NCBI GenBank assembly: GCA_947441695.1
Contig: CANEUK010000103.1
Coordinates: 1-5,397 of the forward strand
DNA length: 5,397 nt
Origin: Rickettsiales bacterium
Lineage (GTDB): Bacteria > Pseudomonadota > Alphaproteobacteria > Rickettsiales > UBA1997
Direction of reading: 5' to 3'
Part shown: positions 1 to 5,397 of the stretch, one piece after another
How positions within the stretch are numbered: the first letter of the stretch is position 1
How the letters are laid out: every line of letters begins with the position of its first letter
The notes under the pieces: model-generated
Seen by the model: only the letters and a program-made list of their open reading frames with translations
Told to the model about the DNA's origin: nothing
The model's database searches: none
Position numbers and translations under genes: made by a program

Positions 1-136
1 CTAACAAATGCGAAATGACTGAAAAAAAAGTTTTTTTGGTTTTCTTGCCAAACAAATTAATCAAGAAATCGAATAACTTTTTTAGACGAACTTTGTTGCT
101 TAATGTTTTAAAACTCTTGCTCGAAGAACCTTCCAT
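1..136 (-). CDS. N-terminus of a probable TlyC/CorC (YbeX) family protein, cut by the window edge
   Basis: An open frame starts at ATG (136-134) and runs to position 1 without a stop, giving 45 residues. It begins MEGSSSKSFKTLSNK and continues with a basic stretch, a hydrophobic patch (LFDFLINLF, about residues 21-29), a KKTKK cluster and then FFSVISHLL. The conserved CBS and CorC_HlyC domains would lie beyond the edge, so identity rests on context and style. The gene directly follows ybeY by 17 nt on the same strand, and ybeY-corC (ybeX/tlyC) adjacency is well known in proteobacteria; E. coli YbeX and rickettsial TlyC also have variable, charged N-termini before a short FFS/LF-rich segment. 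Family members are linked to ribosome-associated functions or to magnesium/cobalt efflux; haemolysin activity was proposed for rickettsial TlyC. No Shine-Dalgarno sequence precedes the ATG. The partial gene is well supported as coding by position; the name is an inference. Confidence 0.6.
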   Translation of the reverse strand, partial: MEGSSSKSFKTLSNKVRLKKLFDFLINLFGKKTKKTFFSVISHLL

Positions 137-153
137 TGATTGACTTAATTTAA

Positions 154-666
154 TTAGATGTAGGGATTTTTTATTTTTAGTTTTTTGAGAATTTTTACTT
201 CCAAATTTTCCATAATTTCTGCCATTTTTTCATCTTCGTGATCAAAGCCAATTAAATGCAAAATACTGTGTAAAATCAGATGAGTTAAATGATTTTCAAA
301 GGTCTTTTTTTGCTCGATAGCTTCTTTTTTTAGCGTTTCAAAGGCAATAACAACGTCGCCCAAAAAAAGATAATTCGCACCACCAATTGTTTTTTTTAAA
401 CCATCTTTGCGAATTAATTTTTCATCTAAACTAGCAAATGACAAAACATTTGTCGGCTTGTTTTTGCCACAAAACTTAAAATTTATTTTTTTCATTTGCG
501 AATTACAAACCAAAGAAAATGAAGCTTCTAGCCTAAAATTTTTTGTTAAAATTTTTTTCAATTCGGTAAGTAAAATAACTTTAGCGCAGATTTCTTGCAC
601 CATTTTTTCAATATTCTTTTGCTCGCTCCACTTTTTACTTTTCACCTCAACATCAACAAAAATCAT
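154..666 (-). CDS. ybeY: YbeY endoribonuclease / 16S rRNA maturation factor
   Basis: The 170-residue product is a cytoplasmic UPF0054/YbeY metalloprotein, a family needed for 16S rRNA 3'-end maturation and ribosome quality control. The metal site is visible as HSILHLIGFDH (residues 133-143), giving the three-histidine pattern H133, H137, H143, followed by an acidic helix (EDEKMAEIMENLE). The core KPTNVLSF lies at 70-77 and LGDVVIA at 102-108, both in family order, and the length is normal. Two positions are unusual: the family Gly after the first metal His is Ser134, and the Arg that precedes the Gly-Lys of the RGKDKPTNVLSF motif (Arg59 in E. coli) is Cys66 here. The ATG at 666-664 is 16 nt after the hemH stop, so the gene is probably cotranscribed with hemH and znuB; no Shine-Dalgarno sequence is visible. 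The reading frame is intact. Assignment is firm; full activity is less certain because of Cys66. Confidence 0.95.
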   Translation of the reverse strand: MIFVDVEVKSKKWSEQKNIEKMVQEICAKVILLTELKKILTKNFRLEASFSLVCNSQMKKINFKFCGKNKPTNVLSFASLDEKLIRKDGLKKTIGGANYLFLGDVVIAFETLKKEAIEQKKTFENHLTHLILHSILHLIGFDHEDEKMAEIMENLEVKILKKLKIKNPYI

Positions 667-682
667 GCTAATAATTTTAGGG

Positions 683-1786
683 TTAATTAAAATTTTGATT
701 AGGACACATTTTCATGTTTTTTGGACATATTCTTTCTGGATTTTGTGCGCAAAAAATCTTTGAATCTTCTTTTGAATCAACGCTTTTGCAAATTTCGAAC
801 AAACTTTTGATAAAATTTCCTTCAAAATTAAGAGACGGAACTCGTAGATAATCTTTTATGCCCAAATCTTCGGCCATTTCTTTATAGTCAATATCAAGTT
901 CAACCAATGTTTCCGAGTGATCAGAAACAAAAGCAACCGGAATAATTACCGGAATTTTTTTATCCAAAGCAACCCTTCTTATTTCTTGATCCAGACTTGG
1001 CGAAGTCCATTTTAATGGACCAACTTTTGACTGGTAACAAATTTGAAAGTCTATTTTTTTTGTAATTTCTTCGTGAGAAATTTTTAGAATTTCGCCCAAG
1101 GCTTCGATGATTTTTTTGGTGGTTTCTTCAACCTGAAAAACATAAGGATCGCCAGCATTTATCAACTTTTGGGGTAAACCATGCGCTGAAAATAAAAAAC
1201 GAAATTCGCTTAAATCTTTATCGTAAAATTTAGAAATTGTTTGTTTAATTAAAACAGCGTGAGACTTGATAAAACTTGGCTGAATTGGATAACAACAAAC
1301 AACTTTTGTGGTGATTTTTTTATTAGATTTAAGGTTTTGAAGTGCAAATTTTTTGACAAATTCGTCAATTGAAGTTTCGGAAGTTGCGCTTGAAAACTGC
1401 GGATAAAGCGGAAGTAAAATCAATTCATCTGGTTCGTAATTTTTTATTTCCAAAATTGTTTCGCAAGCAAAAGGCTTCCAATAGCGCATCGCCACAAAAA
1501 CTTTGAAATTTCCCAAAAAAGAAAGTTCTTTTTCCAATTCGTGCGCTTGTTGCAAAGTAATTTCGAGCAACGGCGATTTACCGCCAATTTTAGAATAAAT
1601 TCCTTGCGCTTTTTTAACTCTTTTTGAAGAAATAAATTTTGCCAAAAGAAAACGGAAAGGTTGCGGCAAACCAATTATGGCGTGGTCGTTGAACAAGTTA
1701 AATAAAAAATTTTGCACCGATTCTATTTTATCTGGCCCGCCCAAATTAAATAAAACAACTGCGGTTTTTTTGCTTAAATTCGACAT
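683..1786 (-). CDS. hemH: Ferrochelatase
   Basis: The 367-residue product is ferrochelatase, which inserts Fe2+ into protoporphyrin IX in the last step of haem synthesis, normally as a peripheral membrane protein. Family landmarks appear in order: N-terminal VVLFNLGGP (10-18), YSKIGGKSPL (64-73), LLPLYPQFSSATS (124-136), SAHGLP with the catalytic His202, YQSKVGPLKWTSPS (251-264) and VSDHSETLVELDIDY (287-301) with the conserved Glu292. The C-terminal tail carries cysteines at 346, 354 and 361, and a CC pair lies at 164-165. Alphaproteobacterial ferrochelatases such as the Caulobacter enzyme bind a [2Fe-2S] cluster through one internal and three tail cysteines, so a cluster is plausible, although the tail spacing differs. 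The ATG at 1786-1784 lies inside the end of the upstream permease gene (13-nt overlap), which suggests translational coupling; no Shine-Dalgarno sequence is evident. The family assignment is firm. Confidence 0.97.
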   Translation of the reverse strand: MSNLSKKTAVVLFNLGGPDKIESVQNFLFNLFNDHAIIGLPQPFRFLLAKFISSKRVKKAQGIYSKIGGKSPLLEITLQQAHELEKELSFLGNFKVFVAMRYWKPFACETILEIKNYEPDELILLPLYPQFSSATSETSIDEFVKKFALQNLKSNKKITTKVVCCYPIQPSFIKSHAVLIKQTISKFYDKDLSEFRFLFSAHGLPQKLINAGDPYVFQVEETTKKIIEALGEILKISHEEITKKIDFQICYQSKVGPLKWTSPSLDQEIRRVALDKKIPVIIPVAFVSDHSETLVELDIDYKEMAEDLGIKDYLRVPSLNFEGNFIKSLFEICKSVDSKEDSKIFCAQNPERICPKNMKMCPNQNFN

Positions 1787-2574
1787 GCTTGAAAAACTTT
1801 TTTAAAAATTAAACTTAGAATAAAAATTACTGAAAACCCAGCTACAATCATTGAGCTAATATTTAGATCGTAAAGGCTCGCAACCTTGAAAGAAAAGGCG
1901 GCAACTAAAATGGCGATTATTAAACTTAAAACCATCATTTGACTTGCCGAAATTGCAAAAATGCGAGCAATTGCGGCTGGTAAAATTAACAAAGCCGTCA
2001 TCAAAAAAACGCCCACAATTCTAGCCGAAAGAGCAATTGAAAGAGAAAGTAAGATTAAAAATGAAATATTCCAAAACTCGGTTTTTATATTTTCAACCTT
2101 TGCCAAATCTTGATTAAAATTAATTAGTAAAATTTTTTTAAAAGAAATAATAACATAAATAATCGTTATTATTGTAATTGCCGCAAGACATTGAATTTCT
2201 TGGGTTTGAGCCGTTAAAATGTCTCCAAAAATGTAAGAATTAAAATAAAAATCTTTAACAAAAACATCATTTAAAATTATTGCCAACGAGATTAAAAAAT
2301 AAGACAAAATCATCACAATTGCGTCTTTTGAAAAATAGCGATTTTGTGAAATTAGCGCGACCAAAAACGAAAAAATAAAGGCAAAAATTATTAGTGCCAA
2401 AATTTGATTAACTTCAAAAAAAGCACTTAAAACCAAACCAAACAAAATTGAGTGCGACAAAGCGTCGCCAAAATAAGATAGTTTTTTCCACAAAACAAAA
2501 ACGCCCAACAAACCGCAAATAATTGAAATCAAAATCAAAGCAATAAATGGCTGAACCAGAAAACTTTCAAGCAC
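1774..2574 (-). CDS. znuB: ABC-3 family metal ABC transporter permease (ZnuB type)
   Basis: The 266-residue protein is almost entirely hydrophobic, with about eight or nine membrane segments (roughly 10-28, 42-53, 57-77, 85-103, 130-148, 168-183, 187-206, 212-229, 239-257). The motif LWKKLSYFGDALSHSILFG (28-46) and the late GVFLMTALLILPAAIAR (188-204) are characteristic of ZnuB-like permeases, which form the membrane channel for zinc (in relatives manganese or iron) delivered by a ZnuA-type binding protein and powered by a ZnuC-type ATPase. Neither partner is in the window, as is common where these genes are scattered. The start is GTG at 2574-2572; an in-frame TAA lies only a few codons upstream, so no longer start exists. 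It is the first gene of the minus-strand cluster and overlaps hemH by 13 nt. Family is firm; the transported metal cannot be told from sequence, and the hemH link leaves iron open. Confidence 0.9.
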   Translation of the reverse strand: MLESFLVQPFIALILISIICGLLGVFVLWKKLSYFGDALSHSILFGLVLSAFFEVNQILALIIFAFIFSFLVALISQNRYFSKDAIVMILSYFLISLAIILNDVFVKDFYFNSYIFGDILTAQTQEIQCLAAITIITIIYVIISFKKILLINFNQDLAKVENIKTEFWNISFLILLSLSIALSARIVGVFLMTALLILPAAIARIFAISASQMMVLSLIIAILVAAFSFKVASLYDLNISSMIVAGFSVIFILSLIFKKVFQACRI

Positions 2575-2646
2575 TTGAGTTTTTTTTATTAGTTAATAGT
2601 TAGGCTAAAAAATCCAAAATCAGTAAATTTTTTTACAAAAAAAGAT
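2575..2646. promoter_or_regulatory. Divergent intergenic gap, expected to hold promoters for both flanking units
   Basis: This 72-nt AT-rich gap separates the minus-strand znuB cluster from the plus-strand 132-residue gene, so transcription must start here or very near in both directions. It contains a tandem TAGTTA repeat around 2590-2603 and T or A runs, but no confident paired -35/-10 boxes and no convincing Zur-type palindrome. The call is therefore positional. Confidence 0.35.
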
Positions 2647-3045
2647 ATGTCTCAAGAAATAGAGAAAAAGCTTTCTTCATTCATGAAAAAGCAAATCAAC
2701 GAAAAATCTACCAAAAAAAATCTTAACAACAAAAACTCGCCTCTCAATTCTAAAAAAACTCTTGATCAAAAAAACAAAAAAGAAGGAGATAAATCTTCAA
2801 GCGAAGATGAAATTAGCGAAGAAGAAAAATTAGAAAACGCAAAAAAAGATTCTAAAAACAAAGCCGCAAATTTTAATCAAAGTGCTATGATTAAAAAATT
2901 AATTTTACAAAACTTGGCAAAATATACGTTGATTATAGCAATTTTTTCCTTGGTAACAATTGGAATAATTCAATCTGGTCCAGCAATATTTGGTTTTTTA
3001 AGCGGACTTATTTCAAAATTTTTGATCTCAACTTTAAACAACTAA
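2647..3045 (+). CDS. Hypothetical protein, charged N-terminal half and hydrophobic C-terminal anchor
   Basis: I do not recognise this 132-residue protein. Residues 1-80 are highly polar and low in complexity, rich in Lys, Asn and Ser, with an acidic block at about 52-63 (SEDEISEEEKLE) flanked by lysine-rich stretches; this part is probably disordered. Residues 81-92 are amphipathic and basic, and residues 93-109 (YTLIIAIFSLVTIGIIQ) form a likely transmembrane helix. After a GP break, FGFLSGLISKFLISTL (115-130) may be a second membrane or interfacial helix, leaving only two Asn at the end. There is no N-terminal signal peptide, so a tail-anchored inner-membrane protein with a cytoplasmic N-terminal region is the simplest topology. 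The ATG has only an A-rich leader before it. The gene stands alone: divergent from znuB and closed by its own terminator. The intact frame between a promoter-sized gap and a terminator supports a real gene; function is unknown. Confidence 0.75.
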   Translation: MSQEIEKKLSSFMKKQINEKSTKKNLNNKNSPLNSKKTLDQKNKKEGDKSSSEDEISEEEKLENAKKDSKNKAANFNQSAMIKKLILQNLAKYTLIIAIFSLVTIGIIQSGPAIFGFLSGLISKFLISTLNN

Positions 3046-3047
3046 AT

Positions 3048-3075
3048 CAAGCCTTTAGAGGCTTGTTTGACTTTT
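3048..3075 (+). terminator. Rho-independent terminator
   Basis: A perfect 7-bp stem, CAAGCCT (3048-3054) and AGGCTTG (3059-3065), encloses a TTAG tetraloop and is followed by TTTGACTTTT (3066-3075). It begins two bases after the stop of the 132-residue gene, so it should end that transcript and separate it from pdhA. Confidence 0.85.
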
Positions 3076-3147
3076 AATTAACTCAAATTACAAAGTTTTT
3101 TTCTGCCTATTTTTATTCAAATTCACTTTAAAAAATTCCCAAAATTC
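3076..3147 (+). promoter_or_regulatory. Putative pdhA promoter and leader region
   Basis: About 70 nt of AT-rich sequence lie between the upstream terminator and the pdhA ATG, so the pdhA transcript should begin here. A TTGACT hexamer at 3067-3072 resembles a -35 box but overlaps the terminator tail and has no good -10 at standard spacing. No Shine-Dalgarno sequence lies before the ATG. The call is by position only. Confidence 0.3.
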
Positions 3148-4143
3148 ATGGTTAAAAAATCAAAAAATTTAGCAAAAAATTCACGCGAATTTTCTAAAAA
3201 TGAGCTGCTTGGTTTTTATCAAGAAATGCTTCTTATTCGTCGCTTTGAAGAACGCGCTGGTCAACTTTATGGAATGGGTTTGATTGCAGGTTTTTGCCAT
3301 CTTTATATTGGTCAAGAAGCAATCGCCACCGGAATGGCTTCGACCATGAAACAAGGCGATAAAGTTATCACGACTTATCGCGATCACGGACATATGATTT
3401 CGGTTGGTTCTGATCCAAAAAAAATTATGGCAGAATTGCTTGGGCGCGCCGACGGCTCTTCAAAAGGCAAAGGCGGTTCAATGCATTTATTTGATTTAGA
3501 AAAACATTTTTACGGCGGTCACGGAATTGTTGGCGCTTCGGTTCCAATTGGCGCTGGCCTTGCTTTTGCCGACAAATATCGCGGCAACCAAAACGTAACT
3601 TATTGCTATTTTGGAGACGGCGCGGCGCATCAGGGTCAAGTTTACGAAGCCTTTAACATGGCAAAATTGTGGAATTTGCCAGTGCTTTTCATCATTGAAA
3701 ATAATCATTACGCAATGGGAACTTCGCAATCACGCTCTTCGTCAATTGAACATCTCCACAAGCGCGGCATTGGTTTTAATATTCCGGGCGTTGAAATTAA
3801 CGGGATGGATATTTTTCAAATAATTGAAGAAGGGCAAAAATGCGTTGATTTTGTGCGCTCGGGAAATGGTCCAATGATTATCGAAATGGACACTTATCGT
3901 TATCGCGGACATTCAATGTCAGACCCCGCAACCTATCGCACCAAAGAAGAACTTAATTGCAAAAAAGACCAAGACCCAATCGAAACTTTGCGAAACCACA
4001 TTTTAGGCGAAAAAATCGCCACCGAAGACGACATCAAAAAAATTGACGACCAAGTAAAAAACCAAGTAAACGAAATTGTAGAATTTGCCAAAAATTCTCC
4101 CGAGCCAGACGAATCAGAACTTATGACCGAAATTTATAATTAA
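3148..4143 (+). CDS. pdhA: Pyruvate dehydrogenase E1 component, alpha subunit
   Basis: The 331-residue product is the E1 alpha subunit of the heterotetrameric (alpha2beta2) pyruvate dehydrogenase, the thiamine-diphosphate enzyme that decarboxylates pyruvate and passes the acetyl group to E2 lipoyl domains. Landmarks are MLLIRRFEERAGQLYGMG (27-44), FCHLYIGQEA (49-58), TTYRDHGH (75-82), GKGGSMHLF (107-115), the ThDP/Mg2+ signature from GDG (156-158) to ENN (184-186), and the loop YRYRGHSMSDP (250-260), equivalent to the phosphorylation loop of the mitochondrial enzyme. Length is normal for the alphaproteobacterial/mitochondrial type. There is no lipoyl domain on this subunit; in related alphaproteobacteria that domain can sit on the beta subunit. 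The N-terminal 18 residues are basic and variable, and the ATG is the natural start. Unusually, pdhB does not follow; a methyltransferase-like gene begins three nucleotides after the stop, in the same frame. Assignment is firm. Confidence 0.97.
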   Translation: MVKKSKNLAKNSREFSKNELLGFYQEMLLIRRFEERAGQLYGMGLIAGFCHLYIGQEAIATGMASTMKQGDKVITTYRDHGHMISVGSDPKKIMAELLGRADGSSKGKGGSMHLFDLEKHFYGGHGIVGASVPIGAGLAFADKYRGNQNVTYCYFGDGAAHQGQVYEAFNMAKLWNLPVLFIIENNHYAMGTSQSRSSSIEHLHKRGIGFNIPGVEINGMDIFQIIEEGQKCVDFVRSGNGPMIIEMDTYRYRGHSMSDPATYRTKEELNCKKDQDPIETLRNHILGEKIATEDDIKKIDDQVKNQVNEIVEFAKNSPEPDESELMTEIYN

Positions 4144-4146
4144 GAC

Positions 4147-5397
4147 GTGCTTAACCCAGTTCAAAATTTTCTTGAAAATTATCAGCTTGCAACGCCCCTA
4201 CAAAGCGATTTGTTTGCGCTGAAAGCTGCGCCAAAAAAACACTTTTCGACCACAAATTCCAATCAAAAAATTCTTAACTTTGAAAATGAATTTTGGACTG
4301 CCAAACAGCGCAAATCTTCATCGCTTCACGAAATTTCTTATCGCGCTTGTTTTAAAGCCGAGTTGCCGAGTTTTTTTATTCAAATGCTCACCAAAGAAAA
4401 TGATGTAATTTACGACCCGTTCGCCGGACGCGGCACCACTTTAATTGAAGCGGCTTTGCAAAACCGCCAGATTATCAGCAATGATATAAATCCGCTTTCG
4501 CAAATTTTTACCGAAGCGCGGCTCGAAATTCCTAAAATTGAAGAGATTTCAAATCGGTTAAACCAAATAAAAATTAGCGAAAAATTTGCTGCCAAAATTG
4601 ATCTTTCAATGTTTTTTGAAACTCAAACTTTGCACGAAATTTTATCGCTAAAAAACTACTTACAAAAAAAACGCAATTCACACACCGAAGATTACATCGA
4701 CAAATGGATTAGAATGGTTGCAACCAACCGCTTAACCGGGCATTCAACAGGTTTTTTTTCAGTTTATACTTTGCCGCCAAATCAAGCAGTTTCAGCCAAA
4801 AAACAACTCGAATTAAATCAAAAAAACAACCTTCAACCAACCTATCGCAACACCAAATCAATCATCTTAAAAAAAACCCAATCTCTTTTGCGCAACGTTT
4901 TGGGCGAACAAAAATTAAATCTAAAAAATGCCAAAAATTCGGCGATTTTTTTAAATGAATCAGCCAGCAAAACCGCAAAAATTTTAGACGAATCGGTCAA
5001 TTTAATTGTCACTTCACCGCCATTTTTAGACGTAATTGATTATGCCGCCGACAATTGGCTGCGTTGCTGGTTCAACGATATTAATTTTGAAGAAATGCAA
5101 CAAAAAATTTCTTCGCACAAAAAAGTTGAAGATTGGAATAAATTTATTGGCGAATGCTTTGTTGAATTTTATCGCATTACAAAACCGCAAGGCTACGTGG
5201 CTTTTGAAGTTGGCGAAGTTAAAAATGGCAAAATCAAACTCGAAGAAGAAGTTTTGCCAATTGGCTTAAACGCTGGCTTTAAATGCGTTGCCATAATTAT
5301 TAACACGCAAAAATTTACCAAAACCGCCAATATTTGGGGCGTTGATAATAACAAAAAAGGAACCAATTCTAACCGAATTGTTTTGTTTCAAAAACCA
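4147..5397 (+). CDS. Putative solitary DNA methyltransferase (N4-cytosine/N6-adenine type), 3' end outside the window
   Basis: From GTG (4147-4149) the frame stays open to the window edge, giving 417 residues. An AdoMet-binding motif I is seen as YDPFAGRGTTLIEAA (89-103), followed by an acidic SNDINPLS (111-118). The catalytic motif IV appears as TSPPF (289-293) in TSPPFLDVIDYAADNW. A conserved-looking HEISYRACFKAELPSFFI (61-78) precedes motif I, in the place of motif X. About 170 residues between the acidic loop and motif IV could hold a target recognition domain, an alpha-like motif order. S/TPP(F/Y/W) is typical of N4-cytosine enzymes, D/NPP(Y/F) of N6-adenine enzymes. Similar proteins are annotated as DNA methyltransferases in alphaproteobacteria. 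The end NRIVLFQKP resembles a natural C-terminal strand, so the stop is probably close. The first in-frame ATG comes much later, after the motif X-like part, so GTG is preferred. No restriction gene is visible. The substrate, DNA base or otherwise, is inferred. Confidence 0.85.
   Translation, partial: MLNPVQNFLENYQLATPLQSDLFALKAAPKKHFSTTNSNQKILNFENEFWTAKQRKSSSLHEISYRACFKAELPSFFIQMLTKENDVIYDPFAGRGTTLIEAALQNRQIISNDINPLSQIFTEARLEIPKIEEISNRLNQIKISEKFAAKIDLSMFFETQTLHEILSLKNYLQKKRNSHTEDYIDKWIRMVATNRLTGHSTGFFSVYTLPPNQAVSAKKQLELNQKNNLQPTYRNTKSIILKKTQSLLRNVLGEQKLNLKNAKNSAIFLNESASKTAKILDESVNLIVTSPPFLDVIDYAADNWLRCWFNDINFEEMQQKISSHKKVEDWNKFIGECFVEFYRITKPQGYVAFEVGEVKNGKIKLEEEVLPIGLNAGFKCVAIIINTQKFTKTANIWGVDNNKKGTNSNRIVLFQKP

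Noticed and set aside
407..763. Plus-strand open frame opposite ybeY and the end of hemH
   Set aside because: It is antisense to two well-recognised genes, has no family motif, and its hydrophobic, Phe-rich composition is what the complement of Lys-rich coding sequence gives.
1444..1674. Minus-strand frame inside hemH
   Set aside because: It lies in another frame of the ferrochelatase gene and has no independent motifs.
2575..2646. Zur or Fur operator upstream of znuB
   Set aside because: No good inverted repeat is present; the only short TTAG...CTAA pairing does not extend, and the TAGTTA tandem repeat is too short to mean much.
3181..3823. Short frames on both strands within pdhA
   Set aside because: All lie inside the strongly conserved pdhA coding sequence and show no recognisable domains.
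4141..4149. TAA after pdhA as a sequencing error splitting one fused gene
   Set aside because: PdhA ends at the family's normal length and the methyltransferase has its own complete N-terminal motif region, so two separate genes are simpler.
4410..4595. Minus-strand open frame within the methyltransferase
   Set aside because: It is antisense to the motif I region of the methyltransferase and has no family resemblance.
5036..5269. Plus-strand open frame overlapping the end of the methyltransferase
   Set aside because: It is an alternative frame of the gene that encodes the motif IV region, so it is a shadow.
1..5397. CRISPR array, tRNA, rRNA, insertion sequence or toxin-antitoxin module
   Set aside because: No spaced repeats, cloverleaf-like or rRNA sequence, transposase motifs or terminal inverted repeats were seen, and the gaps are too short to hold them.

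Overview
The window is a compact, strongly AT-rich stretch of bacterial chromosome. Gene content (alphaproteobacterial-type pyruvate dehydrogenase E1 alpha, a ferrochelatase with a cysteine-bearing C-terminal tail, YbeY next to the start of a probable TlyC/CorC gene), long A and T runs inside genes, weak ribosome binding sites and short intergenic gaps all fit a reduced-genome alphaproteobacterium, most plausibly a Rickettsiales-like or other host-associated lineage. The lineage call is inference from family resemblance; there is no rRNA or other marker here. No mobile element, CRISPR array, tRNA or rRNA was seen. Layout: the left half (1-2574) is a tightly packed minus-strand cluster transcribed right to left. 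It runs znuB-type ABC-3 metal permease, then hemH (overlapping the permease by 13 nt), then ybeY (16 nt gap), then the first 45 codons of a gene cut by the window edge that looks like tlyC/corC (17 nt gap). A 72-nt gap (2575-2646) separates this cluster from a divergent plus-strand gene for an unrecognised 132-residue protein with a very charged N-terminal half and a hydrophobic C-terminus. That gene ends at a clear hairpin-plus-T-tract terminator (3048-3075). After a short promoter-sized gap comes pdhA (3148-4143). It is followed, three nucleotides after its stop and in the same frame, by a GTG-started DNA methyltransferase-like gene that is still open at the right edge (4147-5397). How the genes fit together: the minus-strand cluster joins divalent metal import, haem synthesis, rRNA maturation/quality control and a CorC-family protein. 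ybeY beside corC is a known proteobacterial neighbourhood; znuB fused by overlap to hemH is a looser metal-related pairing. On the plus strand pdhA supplies the E1 alpha subunit that feeds acetyl-CoA to the TCA cycle, but the usual downstream partner pdhB is absent and a putative DNA methyltransferase occupies its place. Most interesting points: the solitary methyltransferase with a TSPPF catalytic motif and no visible restriction partner, its same-frame one-codon spacing from pdhA, the altered cysteine set in ferrochelatase, the Arg-to-Cys change at a normally conserved YbeY position, and the lack of Shine-Dalgarno sequences before all seven genes. Nothing here amounts to a clearly new multi-gene system.
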